DNA of 64,000 bases from Moringa oleifera (taxonomy: Eukaryota > Streptophyta > Magnoliopsida > Brassicales > Moringaceae): assembly GCA_021397835.1 (NCBI GenBank), contig JAJFZO010000579.1:325001-389000 (forward strand), given 5' to 3'. Under the pieces are notes generated by a model. That model was not told the DNA's origin. It ran no database searches and was given only the letters and a program-made list of their open reading frames with translations. Numbering within the stretch: the stretch's first letter is position 1; every line of letters begins with the position of its first letter. Positions 24,500 to 36,209 of the stretch are shown here, piece by piece. The position numbers and the translations under genes are program-made.

Positions 24500-26165
24500 A
24501 TACGTAAATGGGGAAGGGCATTTTGGTTATTCTTTAGAAAATAATGGGTAATCATAGGGATCTCATATTATCATTTCACCTTTTTTGAAAATGAAAGAAT
24601 CAGTGCCTATTAAATCTTTTATTAACCTCATATTCATTGGATTCTTAAAGAAATAATAATACATAATAATTTAATAAATTTAATAATTAATTTTTTTAAA
24701 TAAATTTTTTAATATAATATGTTTTTTTAATTTTATAAAAAAATAATCTATCTGATTTCTCAAGAAGTAATAGGTTAATATCTTCTTTCATTCAACATGG
24801 AGATACTGTCTATTATTTGGTACTGCAGTTAATTACATTACTAGAATTTATTTAGATATTTTTAAAATTATGATTTACCTAAAATTACATTAAATAAAAA
24901 TGTAAATTTTATAAAATAAATATAAAAAATTATGAAATATATTTATTTTTATTTTAATTAGATGAATTATAAATTAGATTTTTTAATTTTAATTTAATTT
25001 ATATTTGTTAATAAGTTTAAAAATTAAAAATATTTAAATTGATGATAACAAATTTTAATTTAAAATTTTACTTAAACACAAAAAATATTTAAATTATTAT
25101 CATAAAAACTAAATTTTTTAAAAATCAAAAATATTTTTTTAAAATTTAGATAAATATAGCATAAAATTTTAATATTTATTTTAAATTACCAGTTAAATTT
25201 TTATATCTAAAAAGTGAAATCGAATTCTAATCTATTAATTTTAGGTTAAATTGAATATTATAAAAAATTAAAAAATTAAGAATATTCAAATTGAACATTT
25301 AGTACAATAAATTTTGATATGATACTTTTTATAAATATAAAAAAATTCAATCTATTGTTATAAAAAATTTTAAATTTTTTCATAATTAAAAATATATTTT
25401 TTAAATTTACAGTATTAAAATTTTAAAAAACATAAAAAATAAAATTTTCATCAAAATTTATTTAAATTTAAACAATTAATCCAAAAATGAGTGAACAATT
25501 TATTTGAGTTATTTTTGAAGTATTTTCATGATTAAGTATTTTTATTTTTTATAATTATTTAAGTTAAAATTTAAATTAAATTAAATTAAATTAATAAATT
25601 AAAATTTAATTATCACTTTTTAAATATGAGAGTTTGATTGGTAATAAGAGATAAATATTAAGTTTTTATATAACTTTTACTTTAAAAAAATTTAAAAATT
25701 ACAAAAATAGTTTGTAAACCCAAAATTATTAGAATTGAAGTGATTGATTTAAAGAATTTTAATAACATAAATATTTTTAATTTTTGATAATCTATTAGAG
25801 TTAAAATTTAATTTAAATTAAAAAATTAAATATAAAATTAATATAATTGATAATTAAAATTCAAATTTAAAAATAAATTTAATTTAATAATTTTAATGTA
25901 TATATATATATATATATACCCCATTTTATAACATAAGAAGAAGGAAAATCAGGTAGCAGCAGATTTACTATAAATTGTATCCATGAAGATACATATATGT
26001 GCGTTCTACAGTTCATAGTTGACCACTTGAGTTGGCCTTTCTTCTATGAAACATTTGACAGATCACAGGCAATTGATGTCTTATACATCACAAGCTTTAC
26101 TAATACCAAGCTTACTAGAGTTTAACAGTTATCCTATATGCCTCCTAAAAGCATGTATGTGGAGC
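24500..26165. other. AT-rich intergenic region
   Basis: About 1.6 kb of very AT-rich sequence upstream of PIGF, including a short (TA)n near 25900-25918. No gene or recognisable transposon. Confidence 0.6.
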
Positions 26166-26573
26166 TCAAAGAGAGAGAGAAGATCTTCTATTATCCACTG
26201 GTTGCTGAATTACAAGCGGAAGAGACGGAGGTGGCGGTGGGGGGGCCACAGCTGGGCGCTTGCTGCCTCCATTGTTGCCTGTTAGTTGACCGATGGATGG
26301 CGACGGTTTTGGAGAGGGAGGTGTTGGTGTTGGTTTTGGTTTACGCTGTAACGTGTTTGTCAGGTGGTCGCTGAGAAACTCCGTCACTGGCTTGATAGCC
26401 GCTGAAGATGTAAGAGGCGGAGGTGGCGCTGCCCTCCAGCTTCTCGTGTGACTGTTTATCAGCAAGAACACGGTGGCTGCAGGAGTACTCCCCGGGAAAG
26501 CTCTTCCTTCGGCGGCACTGAATAAAATGGCAAGGAAGAGAGCAAAGAATGCAGGACTCATGGCTGCAGTCAT
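26166..26573 (-). CDS. Small secreted proline-rich protein, unknown role
   Basis: An intronless minus-strand frame of 135 residues. It begins with a convincing signal peptide, a hydrophobic core AFFALFLAILFSAAEG at residues 8-23 with likely cleavage near 20-24. The mature part is rich in Pro, Ser and Thr, with KPKPTPTPPSPKPSPS and an AVAPPPPPPS run near the C-terminus. These could be sites for proline hydroxylation as in cell-wall proteins or peptide-hormone precursors. A clear TATA box, TATAAATAA, lies at 26619-26611, about 40 bp upstream of the first ATG, so the leader must be very short or transcription starts close to it; an in-frame ATG five codons on is an alternative start. I do not recognise the family. 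Confidence 0.55.
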   Translation of the reverse strand: MTAAMSPAFFALFLAILFSAAEGRAFPGSTPAATVFLLINSHTRSWRAAPPPPLTSSAAIKPVTEFLSDHLTNTLQRKPKPTPTPPSPKPSPSIGQLTGNNGGSKRPAVAPPPPPPSLPLVIQQPVDNRRSSLSL

Positions 26574-26610
26574 AATTATCTGCGGTGCTCATCAGCATTG
26601 ATAGGGAAAC

Positions 26611-26619
26611 TTATTTATA
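26611..26619 (-). promoter_or_regulatory. TATA box of the proline-rich secreted protein gene
   Basis: TATAAATAA on the minus strand, about 40 bp before the ATG at 26573, the spacing expected for a TATA-driven gene with a minimal leader. Confidence 0.6.
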
Positions 26620-26649
26620 GGGAAATTAAATGCCAAACAAACCATATAA

Positions 26650-29600
26650 TATTAAAAATACTAATTAATGAAACATTGTGTTAATTAAGTACACGAGAAT
26701 TTGCGTTAAATTAAGAAAGAATGTATGTGGTCTCTGCCATTATTTATATAAAATGGTTCAAGAAAGGCATACATTCTTGTCAACATGTGTTCATGCCGCA
26801 CATTGACCAACTAATTTGAATTAGATTAAGTCAATGGTTGCAACTCAAACCAGAAAGAACAGGCAACCATGTTGATTTTTTCAGTAAAATGTGTTTACAA
26901 TTATTATATTTAAATAATTTTTAAAAAATGTTGATATAATTTAAATAAATAAAATAAATTGTAATACTGTTCAACCGAGAATTGTTGAAATATCACTTGT
27001 TTCAAAATTAAATGCAGAAGGACGGTTATTGGTGGGTGAAGTTATTAGGGAGGCTTGCTAGGTAAAGAGTACAGGAAACAAAAACAAAAAAAGGAAGGAT
27101 AGTAGAAGAAGTAATAGAATGGGAGGTTAATAGTCATAAATGCAATTGATATGTTAGCTTTACTAATTTTGAGTGCAAACAAGCTGTTCATTTTGGCAAT
27201 TTGTACAGAATCAAATCGAAGATAAAATATGAAGCCACCCATCATCAATCAAAAGAGAACAAATCACTCAGCTTGCTTATTAATTTTCCTTGCTTCCTGT
27301 TTCACACAATGCAAAAATATGTAACTTGCAAACCAGTAGGCCTTTTTAAAAGCTGCAAGAAACATATATACATATATATAGATGAAGTTGAATGGTTAAT
27401 AGAACCTGGAATTATCAACAGAAAGCAAACATGCATCCGACCCAATCAATTCAGGCGGAGGAGATGATTTCTTGGATAAATGGATGCCAAAGAATCAGTG
27501 TTTGTGGTGGTGAAGGCAGAGATGCAAGATGGTCATGAGGAGGTGAAGCTAGATATGGAGGAGGAGGAGGTGAAGCTCTGGGCCTGCCACCATTATCACT
27601 TTCATGAAGCCTACTCTTCAAACTCTTTGCAGTATTACCAATACAAGACATGTTGCATAACTCCATCCCTTTCAAAAATTAATTAACAAAGAGAAAAACC
27701 TGAGTTTAATAGAATTCTCTTTGTATTGAAGGCTGCTTGTGTTTCAAGTTTAGAGAAGGCTAGTAAAAATTAGTCACATACAGGTTAGTACTCCTAAAAG
27801 CTAGTTTTTAAGGATATCAACTTGCAAAAGTCTTGCTTCAACCACAGTAGAAAAAGAGGAGATCCCCAAGGCAGTAGGCAAGGTTATGCTGAACAGGAGA
27901 GTCTTCGTCTTGTATGGCTCTGCAATAGTAACAGACAGACAGTAGTAAGGTTCTTCTATAATGGAATTTCATCAGTCAGGTAAAGGAACTTTTCTGCTAC
28001 ATGTCATGTTCCTAGTAATTATAGAAGAAGTTACAGTCATGCCACTGCCTCATGCATCATGGGTTTATTTTAACCTCACAGAAAGAGCTTACATCACATG
28101 TGATCAAGATGCCCAGCTCCTCCTTTACCAACTACTATTTATTTTTTCATTGATGCGTTGTTTTCTGGGTTGTCATTACTGGTTAATTCTTCAGCTTCAG
28201 GATGACTGTCAAACAGACCATTTCTAATAAGACAAGTTTAATCAACTATGTTCACATTCAAAACTAGTAGGCTATTACCCATCCAACAACTTTTTTGTCT
28301 GCTAGTATTGTTGACCTTGTCTTAGTTCTGTGGAATATGACTAGATATTCACAGGTTTATCTAGCACAATAATGAGAAGGAGGTTTAGCTGAAGGTAGCT
28401 CCTTAGAAAGCTAACCAGATTTGAATAATGAAGAAGTCATATTTCGTTGTATTATAAAAAATTGAACAAAACCCACGTTGTATTATCTAGTAATATTAAT
28501 AGCTGAAAGCGATCTGAGCCAGCTAAACATCTCAGTATTTGCTGGAGCATCGGACGTCCAAAATCATGCCAGTTTGTCACATCTCAAATGCCACCATTTC
28601 CATTTGAATCCCAGGCTTGAAGACCCACAGACGAATAGAGAGAACAACACAGAAATATATGAATCAAAGAAATAAGTGATGTCTTCCTCACCTTTTCTGT
28701 GGCTTGCTCTTCCTTTGGTGTCTTGGGAAGACTGGATCCCCTATGCTCAGCATTCCCTTAAATACCTGAACACAAGGCCATGCCTTCAGTTACATATTTC
28801 TTTCTCTATTCAAGCAACTATCAGTGAATCACTATAGCTGGACCAACCTTGCTACTTGCCAGTCTCATCTTGAACAAACACTGTGTTCATGCAGGAAAGT
28901 CCACTAACTTACTATTATCTTCAGAGATCAAATTGCAAGAATTCCACTGTACACCTTGGACTGCAACTGAAATATGGACAGTTTACTCCCTGGATTAATC
29001 AGTCATGAAACCTGTATTTTACAATATCAAAACAGCTATTCAGTAGGTACTAATGATTTACTGATTACAGCAATTTAAAAAGAGAACCTGCATAGCTTAA
29101 CCTCTTGCCTCAAAAAATAAATCTTTTTCGAGCAAGTCAAGTGACTAAGATAGAAATAAGTTGTATCCCTTAGGAGCAATGCAAGCACTTTATGATGCAC
29201 ATGGTTCAACAAAAAATGCATAACAAAGGATTAAAAGGTCAACTCTTAAAAGGAGCATCAAACTCGATAAGTTCACAGCTCCAGGACTCTGCAGTCACAA
29301 TGCCTGTATGTAGAAAAGTACCTGGATAATATACTTCACCTCATTGTGCACCTCCAGAGAACTCAACATTCCTGCGTTGTAGACTCCTCATCTAGCAGCA
29401 TTGAACTAACTAGAACGGATTTCATCCTTGGATAATGTGGTTAAATGAGCCTAAATTAATCAAATCAATTACGAATTGATAATCTCATTTAAATAAAATA
29501 TTTGCAGAAATCATGGGAGGATTCTGTCATCTCACCAGATAAAAATGGACAGAAGAAACGAATGGAAGTGGCTATAATGGTTGATGGATTGTAACAATGT

Positions 29601-30160
29601 GGCTTACATTAATGATTTAGAGCTTTCCATGGGTAATTTGAATAATATTCAGTTATCTTTATTAAACTTGCAATTAGTGGAGAAGAATCTTTATACCAGC
29701 AGTTCCTCAGATAGATGGTACAGAGGTAAGTATAAAATCATCTGAACAATTTGAATGGTATTACAGGGACAGCTGAAGGCCTATGCAGCCAATAAAACAA
29801 AAGCAATGGAAATTATAAAACAGAAAAGAAACAAAACCAAACTAACATAATACTAATTTAGAAGAATCTCAAATAGAATTACCTATGGTAAAATAGCTTC
29901 AGATTTTGCACTTATGCAACAGATGGCAAGAACATCAAGGGGGCACATTTTGCGATCAAACAGATGAGAAGCAAACCAATTGGAGTTGCTTACTGAAAAA
30001 TGAGTAAGAAAAACAACAAACACAGGCGATAATAGCATGATTAATTAGTTAAGTTAGCAGCCAACTATACCATGACAAAATCTATGTTTTGTAGCCATTT
30101 GTAGAATGTGATGTTAAGCCTTCAAAGGACATTGATCTTGCAATTAACCTTCATGGCATA
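26650..30160. other. Region without a firmly supported gene
   Basis: Short frames occur but none has a full supporting gene structure. One minus-strand frame, 27675-27451 (74 residues), has a Pro-rich centre (ASPPPPPYLASPP) resembling the neighbouring secreted protein but no signal peptide. A possible 74-bp exon with good splice signals lies at about 28767-28694 (minus). A non-coding or partly decayed transcript is possible. Confidence 0.4.
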
Positions 30161-31271
30161 CCATTTATAAAGGGAAAAAAGGATATTCATCACTACAACC
30201 ATAACATATAGAAAGTTGGAAGGAGTGCTAACAACAGAAACAGCCCTAATCAAGCACACAGGACTCAGGTAAGCCTCCAACATGATCAGAAGAGTAGAGA
30301 CACACAAACATCTTATTTTTTCATTAACCACTGAAACTTAGGGAGCTTTAAAAAATTCGAAAATCCATTGGAGAGCTTTTGGCTTTTCAAAAGAATATAA
30401 ATGCAGACAATTTCAAAGCAGCATGCCAAAGCTGAAAATATTTGATTACTGTGGAACCAGACCAGCACAGAAGAATCAAAGATGATAAAAAGCAGCAGTA
30501 ATGGTTTTTGAGATAAACTGTCCTTGTTCTTCAAATGTGCAAAGGGGATTGAACAAACCTGTATAACATATAAGAGAAAAGCATTGCAGAGAGCTTGTTT
30601 CTACAAGAAGATTCCCTGCTTTACAATTATAGTTACTACAGAACAGCTAGTGCTGGTGCTAAGCAAGTGAAACTAAAATGAATTTTTAAAGGAAAAAAGT
30701 TCTGGTAAAACTTTTCAACCAGAAAGTGAAAAAATGCAAAAGATGTAGGCCTAATAGCTGGGGAGGCTCTACATGGAAGAATAAGACTACTGAAGAGCTT
30801 CTCCTTTTCCAAGAATTATGCAACAGAATGTATCTGACTAGCAATGCATCAAAATCTAAAATCATTTTGAAGTTTACTTTCCGAATTTTAAGGTTCAGTA
30901 AAAAATTAAAAACACTAGCTGAAAACTAACATAAAAAGATATCATGACAAAAATAGATCAAGATATAAATAGATAATTAGACACAATATAATCAAAAATC
31001 TATGTTCTGTCATCATTCCCATTTCCAAATAGGTATAACTTGATGTTTAGCAGATAGGCCTACAAAGAATGCTCTACTGCCAATTCTAATGGTACAAAAT
31101 TGAAAGAAATGAATCAATATTTGCTCATGAGCTCCATCTCTAACATATAGCCTAAAAAGAATGATTTCCCATGAATTCTAATGATATGAAACAGGCAGAA
31201 AGGAATTAATGCCATCATCATACTGTATCCAAAGCCAAAAGAGGAGCTTAATACACTTCCTCCAACCAGTA

Positions 31272-32531
31272 CTATACTCCAGCAGGTATGGTGGGCACTC
31301 TACACTTACGCATTGTCTTCAAAGCAGTTGTTGCTTTTTTGTTGGTTGCTGGGACGTTGGGCATTGGACACTTATGCATCGTCTTCAAAGGAGCTGTTGT
31401 CTTGTTGTTGATTAAATTGTCAGCGTCTGTGATGACAATGAAATTTGATGTCCTTTTTCTTTTCCGATCTCTACCTGTCACATCTTCACTATAACTCTCA
31501 AACTCTGCAACGTCCTCTGACCAAGAAGAGGATAATAACCCTGAGTCTGAATGAGAGAGAAGGAAAGAATCAGAGGCATCAGTGCTATCAAATGATGAAG
31601 ATGAGGTGCTAACTCCTTCTGCTTCTGATAATTCCTCCCGTTCTTGAACTTCTCCAAGATTGTCACCTTTGCATGATAGAAAGGGATGATCACTGAGCAT
31701 CTCAGCCGTCAGTCTGAACTTGGGATTTCTCACGAGACATCCTTTCAAGAACTCCCTCGCCTCCTTGGAAATCTTAGTTGGGATTTTGGGTAATTGACAA
31801 GGATCCCTAATCAAATGCAGAAGATCCCTCACCTCGCTATCAGGCTTTAAATCCCACGGAGGCTTCCCTGTTAGCATCTCCAGCACAATGCAACCAAGCG
31901 CCCAAATATCCGAGGGAGGCTCTTGCACATGGTCAACTACAGTTTCAGGTGCCAAATACATGGCAGTGCCTCTCAAGTAAGGGTCGAACTTCCTCTTGCT
32001 CTGTCTCGCCCTCTTGGCCAAGCCAAAATCCGCAATCTTTGGCAAAAATTTAGACGTAGTAGCTGTAGGTTTGTTAGAAGGCACGAAAAGTATATTTTGA
32101 GGTTTCAAGTCGCAATGGACGTAACCACAGGCATGAACTTGACGAATCCCTCCAACCAAAAATTTAGTGTAGAGTCTTACTTCCGACTCAGGCAAGCCGG
32201 TAACCTCAGATGAGTTCTTGATCAAACTGGCTAGGGTTCCTCCGGGTGCATACTCCAAGAGGACGTTGTAAACCATTCTACCATCATCGCCAACAGTGGT
32301 CTCTTCTCCAAAACAACGAAGCACGTTGCGGCATTGAGAGAGATTAGTGAGAACCTCCTTCTCCTTCTGCAATGAAGCGGAGACGGATACTTCCGCGGAC
32401 TTCACAGCCATGACGCGGGGATGAAACCCGCCAGCAGAAATGGGCTTCTTGGCAGTCGCCTTGTACACAGAACCGAAGGCACCTTTGCCGATCATAGGCC
32501 CCCTGAACCAGGTATTACCATGACCCTGCAT
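31272..32531 (-). CDS. MAPKKK17/20-like protein kinase, copy 1
   Basis: An intronless minus-strand gene of 419 residues. The kinase domain occupies about 8-285: Gly-rich loop GKGAFGSV (15-22), ATP-binding Lys44 in MAVKSAE, catalytic loop HCDLKPQN (139-146), DFG 168-170 and APE 194-196. The Cys before the catalytic Asp (HCD, not HRD) is, from memory, typical of the plant MEKK-type MAPKKK17-21 group, intronless kinases that start ABA- and stress-responsive MAP-kinase cascades. A Ser/Asp-rich segment and a basic RDRKRKR stretch (possible nuclear signal) follow. Two imperfect C-terminal repeats contain LKTM-x-KC. A TATA box, TATAAA, lies at 32666-32661. The leader contains a short upstream ORF (32610-32551). 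Confidence 0.92.
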   Translation of the reverse strand: MQGHGNTWFRGPMIGKGAFGSVYKATAKKPISAGGFHPRVMAVKSAEVSVSASLQKEKEVLTNLSQCRNVLRCFGEETTVGDDGRMVYNVLLEYAPGGTLASLIKNSSEVTGLPESEVRLYTKFLVGGIRQVHACGYVHCDLKPQNILFVPSNKPTATTSKFLPKIADFGLAKRARQSKRKFDPYLRGTAMYLAPETVVDHVQEPPSDIWALGCIVLEMLTGKPPWDLKPDSEVRDLLHLIRDPCQLPKIPTKISKEAREFLKGCLVRNPKFRLTAEMLSDHPFLSCKGDNLGEVQEREELSEAEGVSTSSSSFDSTDASDSFLLSHSDSGLLSSSWSEDVAEFESYSEDVTGRDRKRKRTSNFIVITDADNLINNKTTAPLKTMHKCPMPNVPATNKKATTALKTMRKCRVPTIPAGV

Positions 32532-32550
32532 CTCAGCCGTCTTCTTCCTC

Positions 32551-32610
32551 TCACCTTATGCTGAACACGATCGAAGACCTCGTAAATGCAGCAGAGAGAT
32601 TTTGAAACAT
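32551..32610 (-). other. Upstream ORF in the leader of kinase copy 1
   Basis: A 20-codon ATG...TGA frame between the TATA box and the kinase start, ending about 20 nt before the main ATG. The corresponding ATG is absent in copy 2. Such frames often lower translation of the main ORF; the effect here is inferred. Confidence 0.5.
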
Positions 32611-32660
32611 GAAATCTGGAAGAAGTATGGTAGGAATGGGAAACCTGGCTGACGCGCCCA

Positions 32661-32666
32661 TTTATA
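32661..32666 (-). promoter_or_regulatory. TATA box of kinase copy 1
   Basis: TATAAA on the minus strand, about 130 bp before the ATG. The same box and surroundings occur before kinase copy 2 (42564-42569) and in the kinase-less unit B (37416-37421). Confidence 0.6.
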
Positions 32667-32879
32667 GTTTTCTTGGGCTCAAATCTTTCAAAATATGGAA
32701 ATTTTATATATTATGGGTATTTATTGAAGCCTTGTTCTCTAACTTTAACTGAAATGGTTGAGTAATTAGGTACCACTTTATTCAAGACTTTATTAGAGTT
32801 CCATTATACATTTCAACACTTAATGCCTATGTGGTCTCACTCACTCTATCTTTTTATTTTGATAAAATTTATGTAAAAT

Positions 32880-34000
32880 TTTAATATTTACCAAACAAAT
32901 TTTAATGTTTAAAAATAATAAACTAAATTTAATATATAATTTAGATTAAATTAAATTTTATCAAAAAATTAAAAATTTTGTGATATTAAAAGTTTTATAC
33001 AAACAAAGTTTGACCTTAAATTTTTTATAAACGTAAAATATTTAAGTTATTATTATAAAAAAAAACTAAAATTCATTAAATACTAAAAATATTTTTAAAA
33101 AATTTGCATGATCAAAAAAGTTTTAAAATATTATAAAAATAACAAGTGAATAAAAAATTATTTAAATTTAAATGATAAAATCAAAATATTGTGTAGATTT
33201 TATTTAAGTCATTTTTTAAAAAAATAAAAATATTCTTAATTTTTCACAATTATTTGATTCAATGTTCAATTTATATCAAAATAATAAATCAAAATTCAAT
33301 TTATCACTTTTTAAATATTAACATTTGCTCAGTAATACGATACTTACATAACTTTTATTTTCAATAATTTTTAAAATTAGTATAATATTTGTCAATTTTA
33401 AGAATCCAAGATTTGCTAAAATAAAATCTTATATTAAATTACAATTTTTACTAATTTTTAAATTATTATAATATTTATCAATCTTAAACATTCACTAACT
33501 TGTTTAAGGAAAATCTTATATTAAAATATAATTATATTTTTCAATAAAAAATAAATATTTTTGTAAATTGTATTTAATTATTATTTATAATTTTAAATAA
33601 AAAATATTTTTATAAATTAAAAAAGTTACTTTTTATCACATGAAAGAGGTTATTCAAATGAAATCAAAATTTCAAACTTTTCAAATTACTTATGATTTAA
33701 AAAATTTAAATCATAAGTAAATTGTAAAGCATTTATATTTTTTAAAACTTTGGGTTTAAAAGATTTCAAACAATATTGAAATGTACATTTTAAACATTTT
33801 CATTTTCTTCTCTTCAAGTCTCCCTCTCATCTTGCTGCAATTCCTCCTTTCTTTCTTTATGACTCACCTTTTCTGTCTCTTTGCAACTCCTCTCTCTTTG
33901 CAAATTTCCTTCTTTAGCTAGTCTCCACATGATCGAAAAATTTAAAATTGTTTTGAACGGTGACATCTTTGGTTAATCCACTGCTCGAACTCCCATAAAA
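32880..34000. other. AT-rich intergenic sequence
   Basis: No coding content. A CT-rich patch lies at 33800-33920. A perfect 13-bp inverted repeat with a 5-nt loop lies at 33688-33718. Confidence 0.6.
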
Positions 34001-34014
34001 AAATTTGGTTGAAT

Positions 34015-34210
34015 TTGATTTAATGATTTTTTGTTAGATTAGAATATATAAAAAATTTTGGTTAAATTAGATTTAATAATTTTTTGTTAGATTAAATTAT
34101 ATAAATTTTTTTCTTATGTTAGATTTAATAATTTTTTGTTAGATTAGATAGAATAATTTAGGTTAGATTATATTGAAAATTTTGGTTAGATTAGATTTAA
34201 TAAAATTAAG
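34015..34210. repeat. Short tandem repeats of ~53 bp
   Basis: The block TTTAATAATTTTTTGTTAGA with a following AT-rich arm recurs about every 53 bp, three to four times, grading into the longer repeats that follow. Confidence 0.65.
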
Positions 34211-35010
34211 TTATTTGATTGTTAATTTTATTTGCTAGTAAATTTAGTTTTTGTTATATTAGTTAGACATAATTATTGAATCAGATTGTAATTAATTTGT
34301 GATAGAATAATTTAATTAATTTTTTTAAAAAATAAATCAGTTAGATGTTAATTAAAATTTTTTAGTTGTTAATTTTATTTGATAATAAGTTTAGTTTTTG
34401 TTGTATTAGTTAGACATAATTATTTAATTATATTGTAATTAATTTATGATAAATAATTTAATTGGAATTTTTAAAAATATTAAATTAGTTAGATGTTAAT
34501 TAAAATTTTAAGTTGTTAATTTAATTTGTTAATAAATTTAGTTTTTGTTATATTAGTTAGATATAATTATTTAATTACATTGTAATTAATTAATTATAAA
34601 TAATTTAATTATATTATTTTAAAATAATAAATTAGTTAGATGTTAATTAAAATTTTAAGTTATTAATTTTATTTGTTAATAAATTTTGTTTTCATTAAAT
34701 TAATTATGTAATAATTTAATTAAATTATAATTAGGAATAAATTATTTGAAAATTTTTTATGAAAATTATATTAACATAGATGTTAATTAAATTTAGCAGT
34801 TATGAATTTAAAACAAATTATTTAATTAGATTTTGTATGTTTGTTAATTTTATTTATTAATTTTTAGTTTGTCGTAGAGTAGTTAGATAATTATAATTTT
34901 AAAAAATAATTTATCTAGTTTTTATGAATATTAAATTAATTACTTGTTAATTAAATTTTTTAGTTGTTAATTTTATTTATTATTAAATTTAGTTTATATA
35001 TGTTAGATTT
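34211..35010. repeat. ~147-bp AT-rich tandem repeat, 4 clear plus 1-2 decayed units
   Basis: The landmark GTTAATTTTATTTG (or ATTAATTTTATTTG) falls at 34221, 34368, 34515 and 34662, exactly 147 bp apart, and each unit also carries TTAGTTAGA-CATAATTATT and GTTAGATGTTAATTAAAATT. Two more divergent units follow to about 35010. No coding potential. Confidence 0.85.
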
Positions 35011-36040
35011 AATAAATAATATATTAAATCTAATTAAAACATATCCTTTAAATATAACGTTTGAGAATTATTAGCAAATATTTTTATTCTAAAACAAAGA
35101 GTATGAATCTTTTTAATTTTTTTTTAAAATATTCATATTAGCTATTTTATGATTTTATATATTTTAATAATATTTAATATTATTAATCTTTATTTATATA
35201 ATTTTAAAATATAAATTTAGTTATATTTATTTGTAAATTTTTTTACACAATCTTTATCAAAGTATTTTTTTGTTAATGATAGATTTGATCTTAAAAAAAT
35301 GGAATTTTATGATTAATAACAATTTATAACTCAATTTTAAAATATAACTTTATTTGTTCTAAACAACTTCATTATCATGCAAAATAACAGTTACATATTT
35401 TTAATAAAAATTTATAAACTCTAATTTAATAATATTAATATTAATTAATTTTAAATACCATAATTAATACTGAATATGAATTAATTTTTATAATCATAAA
35501 AATAAAATTTTGAAATTATTTTTTATGTATTGCATAGATTTTAAATTTATATATACACATATGTATATATGGGAAAGCACTTTTAAAAGGTTCACAGCTT
35601 CATATTAATGTCCATGTGATGTTCATGTAAATATTCATTACATTATGTATATATTGTAACAATTATTAGTATTAAATATTAAAAATTTTAATGATAAATC
35701 TCAAATAATAATGTTTTAAATTGATGATAGTTTACAATTCAAATTTAAATGTAGCATGACTATAATATTAAAATATTAATAAATTAAAATATAGGTTTAT
35801 GTAATATTATGATATTTTAAAGAATATTAATATTAATAATACTTTCTAAAATTAAATTTTAAAATATAAATGTATTGATAATTTTTATCTGCATTATTTT
35901 AGAACTTAAATTTGGTAAAATTTATCTCAAAAATTAATAATGATTTGACAATATTTTAAATTAAAATACAAATAAACAATGCAATCTTAAATTTTAATTT
36001 GAAATTATACATTTAAATAATTTACAATTTAAAATCATAT
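35011..36040. other. AT-rich intergenic sequence
   Basis: About 1 kb with very high A+T and no supported gene or recognisable element. Confidence 0.6.
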
Positions 36041-36209
36041 TTAAAAATTATAATTTTATTAATATTATAATATTAATAATAAACTATTTTTAAATATTAT
36101 AAATTTTTATAACATAAATTATCAATTAATAATATTTTTAAATTTTTTATAATATGAATGTGCATAAAAAAATATTTTTTTAATATTAATATATGTAATC
36201 AAAATTTAT

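Larger units (their letters stand above)
30165..32870. repeat. Array unit A: kinase gene 1 with duplicated flanks
   Basis: Blocks 30165-30400 and 31040-32640 correspond to 40788-40975 and 40976-42550, and the promoter side is traceable to about 32870. The matching 3' flanks share landmarks such as AGAAAGTTGGAAG, AAAAGAATATAAATGCAG and CTACTGCCAATTCTAATGGT. Unit C lacks about 650 bp present here (roughly 30400-31050). Confidence 0.85.

Noticed and set aside
26046..26374. Plus-strand frames over the proline-rich secreted gene
   Set aside because: Shadows of the Pro-rich codons; the minus strand has the signal peptide and TATA box.
31209..32213. Plus-strand frames opposite kinase copy 1
   Set aside because: They are antisense to conserved kinase motifs with no domain of their own.
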